In this document: positions 25,232 through 33,668 of the stretch, one piece after another
Layout: each line of letters opens with the position of its first letter
How positions within the stretch are numbered: the first letter of the stretch is position 1
Made by a program: the position numbers and the translations under genes
The notes under the pieces: generated by a model
What the model was told of the DNA's origin: nothing
The model's input: the letters and a program-made list of their open reading frames with translations, nothing else
The model's database searches: none
DNA from: DCFW01 sp963790715
Lineage (GTDB): Bacteria; Bacteroidota; Bacteroidia; Bacteroidales; Bacteroidaceae
Direction of reading: 5' to 3'
DNA: 64,000 nt
Assembly: GCA_963790715.1 (NCBI GenBank)
Contig: CAWBPN010000013.1
Location: forward strand, 1 to 64,000

Positions 25232-26890
25232 TTATCCTTTTGCTTCTTGATATAGAAACCTCTTTATGCTCTTTTTCGGAGTCTTCTCAAATTCTTCCGG
25301 ATATACTTTTATCTTAGCTATATGGCTATATGCCGGCATATTTGAATTTAGCTTAATACGGTTGTCTTCCATTATTGTCTCAAGATCATTAATGTTTAAT
25401 CCGTGTGCGTAAGCATCGTCAAAATCCGGATATATAAGTGCGACTAAATTATTGCTTTGTTGTAAGACGATGCATTCTGATACGTATGGCAGATTGTTTA
25501 ATTTGTCCTCAATTTCTTCAGGATAAATATTCTGTCCGTTGCTTCCAAGCAACATGTTTTTGCTGCGTCCCTTAATGAATATATAACCGTCGGCATCGAT
25601 TATACCTAAATCACCGGTGCGTAACCAACCGTCTTTATCAAGCACTTCAGCTGTAGCTTCAGGATTTTTATAATAACCCAACATCGTGTTCATGCCGCGA
25701 CAAACTATTTCACCAATTTCATGTTGAGGATCATCGGATAATACTTTAACTTCCATACGTGGTGCGGCTTTTCCGCATGATCCTTCTTTAAATACTTTCC
25801 AATCGGCATAACCCAAAATAGGTCCTGTTTCTGTCATGCCGTAGCCGACAGTATAAGGGAAGTTGATTGATTTCAAAAAGTGTTCAACTTCCTGATTAAA
25901 TGCTGCTCCACCGATTATTACTTCATATACATTGTTGCCAAAAGCCTTTATGATGTCTTCGCGAATATTCATGCGTATTTTTTCACTAATAATAGGCAGA
26001 TTCATCAATACTTTTGCCAACGTAGTCTCCAATTTAGGGAGAATATCTTTTTTTACGATTTTTTCTATAATCAGAGGAACTGCAATTACTAAGTTTGGTT
26101 TTATATCGCCGAATGAATTGAATATAACTTTTGGACTAGGCATTCGAGTCAAGAAGTATATGTGTACGCCAGTACAGAATTCATAAATGAACTCAAATGC
26201 TAACCCGTACATGTGAGCCATTGGTAACAGCGACACTACTTTGTCTCCTGATTTAAGATTGAGAACCGATTGTGCAAAAACAAGATTGCTCCATAGTGAG
26301 CGATATGGCAACATTACTCCTTTTGAGTAACCTGTGGTACCGCTTGTGTAACTTATCAAAGCTAGTTCTTCAGGAGTATCTTTATAATAATGAACATGTT
26401 CGGGACGAAAGTTTCGAGGATATTTTTTACCGAAAAGTTCATTAAGATGTTCGCGTACATAAGTTAATTTTTCCGAACGTGAAACCACCATTTGAAAGTC
26501 AGTCAACAAAATGACGCCTTCCAAATTTGGCATTAAAGCTTCATTTATATTTTCCCATATTCCGTCACCTGCAAACAATATACGTGCATCGCTATGGTTC
26601 ACGATGTTGTGTATGTTGTCGGCTTTGAATTCCTGAAGTATCGGCACAACTACGGCACCGTAAGATAGTATGGATAAGAAAGCTACTCCCCAATGTGCAG
26701 AGTTGCGCCCGCATACAGCTATTTTATCACCTTTTTGTATTCCTACTTGCTCAAAGATGATATGCATCTTTTCTATTTTGCGAGCAACATCTTTATATTG
26801 TAATGTTAAACTCTTGTAATCGGTCAGTGCATCTAAGTCCCAATTTTCCTTGATGCTCTTTTCGACCATTGCATTAAAACTGTTTTCCAT
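25232..26890 (-). CDS. Long-chain fatty-acid--CoA ligase (AMP-binding family)
   Basis: About 552 residues from ATG at 26890 (MENSFNAMVEKSIKENWDLD). It activates a fatty acid with ATP and CoA. Motifs: the P-loop LISYTSGTTGYSKGVML, the linker segment VGYGMTETGPILGYAD, LRTGDLGIIDADGYIFIKGR and the C-terminal Lys region around KTPKKSIKRFLY. It is a short-form ligase without a membrane segment. The promoter -7 TATCTTTG (minus, 26928-26921) is followed by a near-palindrome (TGCACAT at 26898-26904 and ATGTGTGCA at 26914-26922) that could be an operator. Exact chain length is not readable. Confidence 0.9.
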   Translation of the reverse strand: MENSFNAMVEKSIKENWDLDALTDYKSLTLQYKDVARKIEKMHIIFEQVGIQKGDKIAVCGRNSAHWGVAFLSILSYGAVVVPILQEFKADNIHNIVNHSDARILFAGDGIWENINEALMPNLEGVILLTDFQMVVSRSEKLTYVREHLNELFGKKYPRNFRPEHVHYYKDTPEELALISYTSGTTGYSKGVMLPYRSLWSNLVFAQSVLNLKSGDKVVSLLPMAHMYGLAFEFIYEFCTGVHIYFLTRMPSPKVIFNSFGDIKPNLVIAVPLIIEKIVKKDILPKLETTLAKVLMNLPIISEKIRMNIREDIIKAFGNNVYEVIIGGAAFNQEVEHFLKSINFPYTVGYGMTETGPILGYADWKVFKEGSCGKAAPRMEVKVLSDDPQHEIGEIVCRGMNTMLGYYKNPEATAEVLDKDGWLRTGDLGIIDADGYIFIKGRSKNMLLGSNGQNIYPEEIEDKLNNLPYVSECIVLQQSNNLVALIYPDFDDAYAHGLNINDLETIMEDNRIKLNSNMPAYSHIAKIKVYPEEFEKTPKKSIKRFLYQEAKG

Positions 26891-27019
26891 TATTTTTTGC
26901 ACATTATAAATTAATGTGTGCAAAGATATGGGTTTTATTTTTACAATAAAAGAAAACTTGCGCGTTTTTTTTAGTTTTGTGCAAATATTTTATTTCAATA
27001 CAATATGTGAGTCTAAGTA

Positions 27020-28231
27020 TTACATCGGTTTGTAATCTTTTGCCAATCCGCCTTCACCTGTTTCTTTGTATAGTGATGGTAAATCATGTCCTGTTTCTTT
27101 CAATACCTCTACCGCTTTATCGAAAGAAACGCGATGCAGACCGTCGGTGAATGAAGCATATAGATTAATGTCCAACGCACATGCTGCGGCATATGCGTTG
27201 CGTTCTATGCATGGTATTTGCACTAATCCGCAAACAGGATCGCATGTCATTCCCAAGTGGTGTTCCAATCCCATTTCGGCTGAATATTCAATTTGTGTAG
27301 GGCTTCCACCGAATAGTTGATTTGCGGCGGCAGCGGCCATTGCGCAAGCAACACCTACTTCTCCCTGGCATCCCACTTCTGCCCCCGATATGGATGCATT
27401 TGTCTTTACTATGTTCCCGACAAGACCGGCTGTGGCTAAAGCACGAAGCACGCGAGCATCACTGAACTCTCTTGTCTTTGCCAAGTGGTAGAGTGTTGCC
27501 GGTACCACTCCGCTGGCTCCACACGTAGGTGCTGTCACTATTGTTCCTCCAGAAGCGTTTTCTTCGCTTACGGCCAAGGCGTATGCAAACACGAGTCCAC
27601 GTGATTGTAATGATTGTTTGTATCCGCTGGCACGAATGTAGTAGGTAGATGCTTTTCTACGTAGATTTAGCGGACCGGGCAATACACCGTCATGTTCCAA
27701 TCCCCGGCTGATGGATTCTTTCATCGTTTCCCATATCTCGGCTAGATAATCCCAAATGTCGTCGTCTTCGCATTCTTTCACATATTCCCAATAACTTTTG
27801 CCTGTTTTTTCACACCATTTCATTATGTCGGTCATGTGAGTCATCGAATAGACGTCGGGAGTATTAAATATGGAAGTTTTATTGTTTTCTTCAGCCAAGG
27901 CTCCGCCACCCACACTGTAGACTCTCCATTTATCAGTTTCTTTGCCCGCAGCATTGATAGAGTGAAAATCCATACCGTTAGTGTGGAATGGTAGTACTAT
28001 TTCAGGCTTCCATGTTATTTCCACAGGAGTCTTTTTTTGTAGCACTTCCCGTATGGCAATATCAGTTAAGTGACCTTTGCCAGTAGCGGCAAGGCTACCG
28101 TATAATGTTACTTTAAATGATGCTGCTTCGGGATGTTTTGATAAAAATATTTCTGCGGCTTTACTTGGTCCCATTGTATGACTGCTTGACGGACCTTTAC
28201 CGATACGATATAATTCTTTAATTGATTTCAT
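27020..28231 (-). CDS. sdaA: L-serine ammonia-lyase, iron-sulfur-dependent, single chain
   Basis: 403 residues. Deaminates L-serine to pyruvate and ammonia. The N-terminal beta domain starts IKELYRIGKGPSSSHTMGPS, and the alpha domain carries the Fe-S cysteines in VTAPTCGASGVVP and MTCDPVCGLVQIPCIERNAY. Both domains are in one chain, as in the E. coli type. It ends in GLAKDYKPM. The promoter -7 TACTTTTG lies on the minus strand at 28261-28254. Confidence 0.95.
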   Translation of the reverse strand: MKSIKELYRIGKGPSSSHTMGPSKAAEIFLSKHPEAASFKVTLYGSLAATGKGHLTDIAIREVLQKKTPVEITWKPEIVLPFHTNGMDFHSINAAGKETDKWRVYSVGGGALAEENNKTSIFNTPDVYSMTHMTDIMKWCEKTGKSYWEYVKECEDDDIWDYLAEIWETMKESISRGLEHDGVLPGPLNLRRKASTYYIRASGYKQSLQSRGLVFAYALAVSEENASGGTIVTAPTCGASGVVPATLYHLAKTREFSDARVLRALATAGLVGNIVKTNASISGAEVGCQGEVGVACAMAAAAANQLFGGSPTQIEYSAEMGLEHHLGMTCDPVCGLVQIPCIERNAYAAACALDINLYASFTDGLHRVSFDKAVEVLKETGHDLPSLYKETGEGGLAKDYKPM

Positions 28232-28326
28232 TTATTGTATATTTTATTTTCTGCAAAAGTATAAAGAAAATATCAATAAATGTAAGTATCAATTAAAGTT
28301 ATTAATCTCGTATGATGCACTATTCT

Positions 28327-29058
28327 CTACCGATCAATAGAGAATTTCGCACTTCTTGCCTTAGCCAGAAAGTCGGCATCGTTGCATTTGGCCTTTGATG
28401 CTTCGTCACCTTGGCCTGCAGCTTTCAAATACCAATAATAAGCATCGGCATAGTTCTGTTTCACGCCGTAGCCTTTTTCATAGCACACACCCAGGATGCT
28501 TTGTGCTTCCGTAATGCCCTTATAGGCAGCTGATTGAAACAGTTCTACAGCTTTTGCATTGTTTCGTTTCACGCCATAACCTTTAACATAGTATGTGCCA
28601 AGGCTGTATTGAGCGTATGCAAAACCCTGGGCGGCAGACTTTTTATACCATTTCGCAGCTTCGGAATAACTCTGTGCCGTACCCTTGCCATAATCGTAAC
28701 ACCGTGCCAAATTGTATTGTGCGTCGGCAAAGCCTTGATCGGCAGCTTTTGAATAACACTCCAAAGCCGCAGAATCATTTTCAGCTACACCTTTACCGAA
28801 TTCATAGCACAAGCCAAGTAAATTCTCTCCGGCATAATAATTTTGATTTGCCGACATTTGTGAATATTTAAAGGCTTTTGTATAGTCCTGTGCCACTTCG
28901 CTTCCGCTTATGTAGCATTTACCGACTTGATATTGAGCATCAGCATTACCAGAATTGGCACGTTGAATTAAATCGGCTATGTTTTGAGTTTGTGCAAACA
29001 AAATAGCCGGGAACGCATAAATAGATAGCAATAATAGAATACTTTTTTTGTAAATCAT
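28327..29058 (-). CDS. Exported Sel1-repeat protein
   Basis: 243 residues from ATG at 29058 (MIYKKSILLLLSIYAFPAIL, then FAQTQ: a signal peptide). An open frame extends further upstream but only as an overlap with the SPFH gene. Five Sel1-like repeats follow, each of the form A-x-A-Q-Y-x-L-G-x-C-Y-x-x-G-x-G-V (for example ADAQYNLARCYDYGKG). Such solenoids mediate protein contacts, often in envelope stress or signalling. A related cytoplasmic-looking protein lies at 56678-57541. Partners unknown. Confidence 0.8.
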   Translation of the reverse strand: MIYKKSILLLLSIYAFPAILFAQTQNIADLIQRANSGNADAQYQVGKCYISGSEVAQDYTKAFKYSQMSANQNYYAGENLLGLCYEFGKGVAENDSAALECYSKAADQGFADAQYNLARCYDYGKGTAQSYSEAAKWYKKSAAQGFAYAQYSLGTYYVKGYGVKRNNAKAVELFQSAAYKGITEAQSILGVCYEKGYGVKQNYADAYYWYLKAAGQGDEASKAKCNDADFLAKARSAKFSIDR

Positions 29059-29158
29059 AAGGTTTTTTTTATTAGGTTCCTCTATACATAAATAGTCAAA
29101 AGTTCCTTCTCTGCAAAAACTTTTGACTATATAATTATTATTTATTAAAGCAATATTT

Positions 29159-30109
29159 CTATTTGAATAATTCCTTGATTCCTCCAAGTGAACCCAAGAG
29201 GTTCGATGCCTCATAAGGCAAGAATACGGTTTTTGTCTTATCGCCTGTGGCAACTTCCTGAAGCATAGCAATGTATTTCTGAGCCAACAGATAATTGGCG
29301 GGATTAGTGTCTTTGCCAACAGCTGCTGTGATTTTCCCAATTGCAACTGCATCGGCTTCTGCTTTGCGGATACGTGCTTGTGCCTCACCTTCAGCTTGTA
29401 GTATTGCCATCTGTTTATCTGCTTCTGCCTTATTGATGATAGCAGTCTTTTGTCCCTCCGATTGCAGAATGGCTGCAGCTTTTCCACCTTCTGACGTAAG
29501 AATAGTGGCACGTTTGTTACGTTCTGCCTGCATTTGCTTCTCCATAGCTTGTAGCACGCTTTCCGGAGGAGTAATATCTTGCAACTCTACACGGTTGACT
29601 TTTATTCCCCATTTGTTTGTGGCGTCATCAAGCACAGCACGAAGTTTGGTGTTTATTGTATCTCGTGAAGTAAGCGTTTGGTCAAGTTCCAGTTCACCTA
29701 TTATATTACGAAGTGTTGTCTGAGTTAGTTTTTCAATAGCGTTTGGCAAGTTATTTATCTCATAAACAGCCCTGAACGGATCAACTATCTGAAAATAGAG
29801 CAGGGCATTTATCTCTGTCTGCACATTATCCTTTGTAATTACGTTTTGCTTGGCAAAGTCATACACTTGTTCGCGCAAATCTATTGTGCTTTCATAGCGG
29901 TAATTTCCACGGTTAAGAGTGATAATGACTTTAGGTTTGTCAACGAACGGAATAATAATGTTGATGCCGGGTTTAAGAGTGGCATTATATTTACCAAGAC
30001 GTTCAATTATCTTAGTTTCCGATTGCGGAATGATTACGATACTCATTTTAGCAAGTATCAACACGCAGCACAACACAAGTGCTATTAATAAAAGTGTAAC
30101 TGTTTCCAT
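29159..30109 (-). CDS. SPFH/stomatin-like membrane protein (paraslipin type)
   Basis: 316 residues: an N-terminal membrane helix (LLLIALVLCCVLILAKMSIV), the SPFH domain (VIIPQSETKIIERLGKYNAT, then PFRAVYEINNLPNAIEKLTQ) and a coiled C-terminal region rich in Ala/Glu/Lys (KAEADKQMAILQAEGEAQAR). Such proteins form oligomeric membrane scaffolds. It lies 61 bases downstream of an NfeD-family gene on the same strand; NfeD/stomatin pairs are conserved operons in bacteria and archaea. Confidence 0.9.
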   Translation of the reverse strand: METVTLLLIALVLCCVLILAKMSIVIIPQSETKIIERLGKYNATLKPGINIIIPFVDKPKVIITLNRGNYRYESTIDLREQVYDFAKQNVITKDNVQTEINALLYFQIVDPFRAVYEINNLPNAIEKLTQTTLRNIIGELELDQTLTSRDTINTKLRAVLDDATNKWGIKVNRVELQDITPPESVLQAMEKQMQAERNKRATILTSEGGKAAAILQSEGQKTAIINKAEADKQMAILQAEGEAQARIRKAEADAVAIGKITAAVGKDTNPANYLLAQKYIAMLQEVATGDKTKTVFLPYEASNLLGSLGGIKELFK

Positions 30110-30170
30110 AAATTTATTTGATTAAAATTAGTTTTTGTGATTTAATATTTAATCGATATCCCCGTAAAGG

Positions 30171-30626
30171 CTACTGCACTTCGCTTACGGTTATTATTAT
30201 ACTCTCGCGTGCCACCACCTTAACTCTGGCTCCTGTTTCAATCTCTTTACCATTTTCACTTTCAGCTTTCCAGTCATCGCCGTCAATTGCCACACGTCCG
30301 TATCCTCCGGCTTCAATTGTCTGGCTTACCGTACCGATTCTACCCATAAGAGCATCGGCGTTGCTTACACGGTCCGGGCCTTGATGGTTGCGAAAGTATT
30401 TAAGTGCAAACGGGCGTACCGTAAAGATACATAACAATGAACTTACGGCGAATACCACTACTTGCCAAAAGAAATCTACTCCCAGAAGTGAAGCCACACC
30501 TGAAACGACACCTCCGACAGCGAAGCAGATAATAAAAAATCCGCCCGTACTAAGTTCAATAATTAAGCAGAAAACGCATATTATAGCCCACATCTGCCAT
30601 AAGTTATTTGCAAAATAGTTGATCAT
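30171..30626 (-). CDS. NfeD-family membrane protein
   Basis: 151 residues: three or four hydrophobic helices (MWAIICVFCLIIELSTGGFF; ICFAVGGVVSGVASLLGV; VVVFAVSSLLCIFTVRPFAL), then a C-terminal OB-fold (DALMGRIGTVSQTIEAGGYG, RVAIDGDDWKAESE). This is the short NfeD form without the serine-protease domain. It is the first gene of the pair with the SPFH protein and most likely works with it. Confidence 0.88.
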   Translation of the reverse strand: MINYFANNLWQMWAIICVFCLIIELSTGGFFIICFAVGGVVSGVASLLGVDFFWQVVVFAVSSLLCIFTVRPFALKYFRNHQGPDRVSNADALMGRIGTVSQTIEAGGYGRVAIDGDDWKAESENGKEIETGARVKVVARESIIITVSEVQ

Positions 30627-30655
30627 ATAAGTTCTTTATTAAATTCATCAACTGA

Positions 30656-30687
30656 CAAATATAGTCAATAATTTATTCTTCTGCAAA
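30656..30687 (-). promoter_or_regulatory. Promoter of the NfeD-SPFH operon
   Basis: Minus strand: -33 TTTG (30687-30684), 20-base spacer, -7 TATATTTG (30663-30656). The -7 box is about 30 bases from the NfeD start. Confidence 0.75.
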
Positions 30688-30761
30688 TAAAGCTGTTATT
30701 TATTGCTGTTTATAGTTTTTTTTCTATATTCTAACTATCAATAATTTTATATGAAAGATTA

Positions 30762-30790
30762 TTGTGCTCAAAGTTTTTTCAGTAACTTTG
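30762..30790 (+). promoter_or_regulatory. Promoter of the CE2-like esterase gene
   Basis: A -7 TAACTTTG (30783-30790), full match to TAnnTTTG, with TTG (30762-30764) at an 18-base spacing as a partial -33 element. The start codon used (30818) lies 27 bases downstream. Confidence 0.6.
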
Positions 30791-30817
30791 CGTTCATTAA
30801 ATAACAAATTTATACGT

Positions 30818-31912
30818 ATGAAAAGACATTTATCGCTTCTATTAATTTTATTTTTTGCCGTATCATCAATATCGGCACAGCAAAAAGCTTCTTATTTTAT
30901 TCCCGCAAACAATCCATATATAAGTTATATGGGACGTATTAGTTTCAAACATCCCAAATCGCCTTGTATGGTTTATCCGGGCTGTACTATTCAAGTAGAA
31001 TATACCGGTACGTCGTTGCGAATGAAAGCAAAACCGAAAAGTGGCTATTTCATGGTTGAAACTGATGGAAAGAATGCACACAAGATATTTTTCTCAGCCA
31101 AAGATTCCATACTAACAATAGCTAAGGAGCTGAAAAGCGGAAAGCACAATTCACGTCTTATGCTGGTTTATGAAGGTTATAACGACCGCCCTGAATTCCG
31201 AGGTTTTTATATAGATAAAGGTGCATCAGTCTTGCCTATTGTGCAGAATAAGAAACTGAAATTGGAATTTATCGGCAATTCTATCACATGTGCTTATGGA
31301 GTAGAGGCAAAGAACGGAAAAGAACATTTTAAAGAGTCGACTGAAAATTTCTATTATTCTTATGCTAATTTAACAGCAAATGCATTGAATGCACAAATGA
31401 TGGTTGTTGCTCGTTCGGGTATCGGTATGTACCGCAATTATGCAGGTCCTCTCAAAGGTAGCAAGGATAATATGCCTAGATGGTTTGATTATACTCTGCT
31501 TTATGATTCCACCGAAATATGGAATCCGAAGCGATATGTCCCCAATATTATCTGTATAAATTTAGGAACAAACGACCTAAGTACCACACCTTATGATATT
31601 AATCTCTTTAAATCGAATTATAAAAAATTCCTTTCACATCTAAGAGCACAATATCCACAGGCAAAGATAGTTATGTTGACTGGTTGTATGCTTGGAGAAA
31701 AGGCTTCAAAAGACCAGTGCCAGGCTGAAAATGAATTGTTGAAAGAAAAGCAGGCGGCAGGTGATAAAAATATTTTTCGTTTTGATTTTACTCCCGCTGA
31801 CGGTTCTTTGGGCTACGGTGCAGACGGTCATCCGTCAAAGGCGCAACAGCAGAAGATGTCCGATGAACTTGTACCATTTTTGAAGACATTGATAAAGGGT
31901 GGAAGCAAGTAA
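30818..31912 (+). CDS. Carbohydrate esterase family 2-like acetyl esterase (SGNH fold)
   Basis: 364 residues from ATG at 30818; a longer frame would start before the promoter -7 box. A signal peptide (MKRHLSLLLILFFAVSSISA) precedes an N-terminal jelly-roll (YMGRISFKHPKSPCMVYPGC) and a C-terminal SGNH hydrolase: catalytic Ser in EFIGNSITCAYG, the oxyanion Gly/Asn in ICINLGTNDLSTT, and Asp/His in GADGHPSKAQQQ. This two-domain layout is that of CE2 enzymes, which deacetylate xylan or gluco/mannan oligosaccharides. It probably acts in the periplasm on plant hemicellulose fragments. Confidence 0.85.
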   Translation: MKRHLSLLLILFFAVSSISAQQKASYFIPANNPYISYMGRISFKHPKSPCMVYPGCTIQVEYTGTSLRMKAKPKSGYFMVETDGKNAHKIFFSAKDSILTIAKELKSGKHNSRLMLVYEGYNDRPEFRGFYIDKGASVLPIVQNKKLKLEFIGNSITCAYGVEAKNGKEHFKESTENFYYSYANLTANALNAQMMVVARSGIGMYRNYAGPLKGSKDNMPRWFDYTLLYDSTEIWNPKRYVPNIICINLGTNDLSTTPYDINLFKSNYKKFLSHLRAQYPQAKIVMLTGCMLGEKASKDQCQAENELLKEKQAAGDKNIFRFDFTPADGSLGYGADGHPSKAQQQKMSDELVPFLKTLIKGGSK

Positions 31913-31928
31913 TAATGTACAAAATATG

Positions 31929-31959
31929 TTTGTCGTGAAGTAAAAAATAATTACTTTTG
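31929..31959 (+). promoter_or_regulatory. Promoter of tRNA-Arg(CCG)
   Basis: -33 TTTG (31929-31932), 19-base spacer, -7 TACTTTTG (31952-31959): a full consensus match placed 16 bases upstream of the tRNA. Confidence 0.75.
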
Positions 31960-31975
31960 CGCCTAATTAATATTT

Positions 31976-32047
31976 GTTCCCGTAGTTCAACGAATAGAAT
32001 GTAGGTTTCCGGTACCTAATATCAGGGTTTGATTCCCTGCGGGAATA
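31976..32047 (+). tRNA. tRNA-Arg (anticodon CCG)
   Basis: A 72-base cloverleaf. The acceptor is GTTCCCG with CGGGAAT (first pair G-U), the anticodon stem TAGGT/ACCTA closes loop TTCCGGT with CCG as anticodon, and the T stem CAGGG/CCCTG closes loop TTTGATT. The D loop has GA where GG is usual, and the T loop has T at position 56 where C is usual, so the normal G19-C56 tertiary pair is replaced by A19-U56. No CCA is encoded. A consensus promoter precedes it, which argues for an active gene. Mobile-element remnants follow its 3' end. Confidence 0.8.
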
Positions 32048-32104
32048 CTTTTAGGGGGAAATTTTAATTTTCCCTTTTTCGTAATAATTGGTTAATTGTA
32101 AAAA

Positions 32105-32611
32105 CTACCTTTTCACTACATTATATTTATTGCCGTCTTCGTAATGTTCTTTACAATAATCCAAATCTTTGAGTAAACCCCAAATCTTGCTTTCTTTTAC
32201 GCCTTTCATCGCCTCTTTATCGGCTGATCTCATTTCATCGTATATCTCTCGTGCTGAAAGCTTTATCGTCTTTTCATTGCCGATAGGTTTGCGGAACAAT
32301 GCATCGAAAACATCTGCCTCTATAGTATTGCGTTGATAGGCAGCGTTATGCGCCATTATCTCCGCCTCTTCGTCTTCTTCAAACCAATAACGCTTGCCTT
32401 GTTCTATTTCTTCTTTCAGTTGGGCGTATATCTGTGCATGGTCTATCGGTGAACAGTCTATCTTCTTATCCACCTCTATGCATATAAATCGTCTGCTACC
32501 AGTTGGGTCGGTCAATAAATCTCTTCTGTTTGAAGTGGCTATGAATGAAGCAGTTCTCGGCAGTTCACTCAAACCTTGTTGATAGGCTTTCTTTGTGTTT
32601 ACCGTTGACAT
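32105..32611 (-). pseudogene. C-terminal fragment of a VirE/VapE-family mobile-element protein
   Basis: An open frame of 168 residues from MSTVNTKKAYQQGLSELPRT. The segment ASFIATSNRRDLLTDPTGSR, then RFICIEV, is the conserved end of the VirE ATPase core (superfamily 3-like helicase/primase partner found in Bacteroidetes elements); the Walker A part and the N-terminal primase-like region that should precede it are absent. The C-terminal ~80 residues (SAREIYDEMRSADKEAMKGV) form the usual winged-helix-like tail. It points toward the 3' end of tRNA-Arg(CCG), consistent with an element that once integrated there. Confidence 0.65.
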
Positions 32612-33427
32612 TTTTTACTGTACGACTAAAAATCATATTATTTTTTATTCTTTGTCACAAAATATTATAAATGCTTTTTCTAATTATTTTATTTGTATTG
32701 TATTATTCATGTATCATATCACCTCTATTTATCGTGGTTATTAGCCTGTATAGCTGAATACCTAAACTAATTTTGAAGGATTTATAAAATGATTGCAGAT
32801 AGCAATATATATGTAATTGTGCGATAGGTATTCAGGTAAAAACGACAAACTCTTCATACAAAAGTAATGAGTTAATTAAGAAATGAAGATATTTCCTGCG
32901 TGTTTTGCTGAAAAGTACACTGTGATTACCGTAACTGTTCAGCATGTTTACCGTGAAAGTCCATTATGTTTACTGTTTATTACAGCTGTGAAAAGATGAT
33001 TTTGCAGCTGTGAAAACATCTTTTTGTAGCTGTAAAATCATCTTTTCACAGCTGTAATAAATACTATACATACCGGAAAGTTACGGTAAACACGATGGTA
33101 AACAACGATATACTAAGTGTACTGAAAAGGTATTTGCAGTAAGATTCAGATGCTATTCATCAGCATGCAAATTTACATTTCGCAGAGGCATGGTTTGCCT
33201 CTATAAAATGTATCCGGTGCATTTCAAAACGCTGAATACATCAATTATTCAGGCTGTCAGCCGGAAACCACGATAAACAAAGGCGCACTGAAACATGAAA
33301 CCCACGAACAAATAAATGAAATAAAGGATATAAACAAGTAAAAAAAGCAGTCAAGCACCCGGTCTTGAAGGTATTGAGTATTTTCCGACCTAAGCGAAGC
33401 GGCGTAAAATGGAGAAGTCGTGGCGGA
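32612..33427. other. Gene-free remnant of a mobile element
   Basis: About 815 bases with no credible coding frame. It holds a large nested inverted repeat (32926-33089, listed separately), and a right part (33180-33427) of weak coding character ending at the IS110 insertion. Its neighbours are a VirE fragment and an IS, so this is most likely decayed element DNA, possibly a former replication or transfer region. Confidence 0.45.
32926..33089. repeat. Nested inverted repeats forming a very long hairpin
   Basis: A 34-base arm at 32977-33010 is the reverse complement of 33027-33060 with a single G-T exception; the loop is 16 bases. Each arm contains CAGCTGTGAAAAGATGATTT-like sequence, and the loop continues the same theme (CAGCTGTGAAAACATC), so the unit AGCTGTnAAAAnATnnTTT occurs four times. 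Outside it, TTACCGTAACT (32926-32936) pairs with AGTTACGGTAA (33079-33089), and GTTTACCGTG with a GGTAAACACG-like stretch. The symmetry suggests a cruciform, a replication-initiator site or a recombination site. Confidence 0.75.
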
Positions 33428-33466
33428 GCCTTTAGTTTTGCATGTGGGTTAATCAAAGAGAATAAA

Positions 33467-33474
33467 TATCTTTG
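33467..33474 (+). promoter_or_regulatory. -7 box of the putative bridge RNA
   Basis: TATCTTTG, a full TAnnTTTG match, lies about 10 bases upstream of the first base of the RNA's closing stem. A TTTG at 33437-33440 is 26 bases away, longer than usual, so only the -7 is trusted. Confidence 0.5.
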
Positions 33475-33483
33475 TAAGTGAAA

Positions 33484-33644
33484 AAGAGTTAACCTAGGAA
33501 AGAAGGTGAACTATTGACGGAGCTAGTTTATAGAACTACTTAACGCATTAGTCTTTCTTTCCTTTTTAGTTGACAGATCCAACTAGAATATTAGGTCGAT
33601 ACCTACTAAAGGCTTTAGATTAATCAACTTTATGGCTAACTCTT
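33484..33644 (+). ncRNA. Putative IS110 bridge RNA with target- and donor-binding loops
   Basis: A closing stem pairs AAGAGTTAACC (33484-33494) with GGCTAACTCTT (33634-33644), one mismatch. Inside are two arms. Arm 1: stem AGGAAAGAA (33496-33504)/TTCTTTCCT (33555-33563), internal loop, apical hairpin TAGTT/AACTA (33524-33538). Arm 2: stem GTTGA (33569-33573)/TCAAC (33624-33628), internal loop, apical hairpin TAGGT/ACCTA (33592-33605). Internal-loop segments beside the apical stems match the element's ends: CGGAGC (33518-33523) equals the left target flank 33424-33429; TTAACG (33540-33545) complements the right flank CGTTAA (34741-34746); CTAGAATA (33583-33590) equals the right donor end 34733-34740; ACTAAAGGC (33605-33613) complements the left donor end 33428-33436. 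This is the logic described for IS621-type bridge RNAs. Confidence 0.75.
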
Positions 33645-33668
33645 ATTAATCAATTCAATATCAAAGTT

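Noticed and set aside
29059..29511. N-terminal extension of the exported Sel1-repeat gene
   Set aside because: It overlaps the SPFH gene in another frame, while a clean signal peptide starts at 29058.
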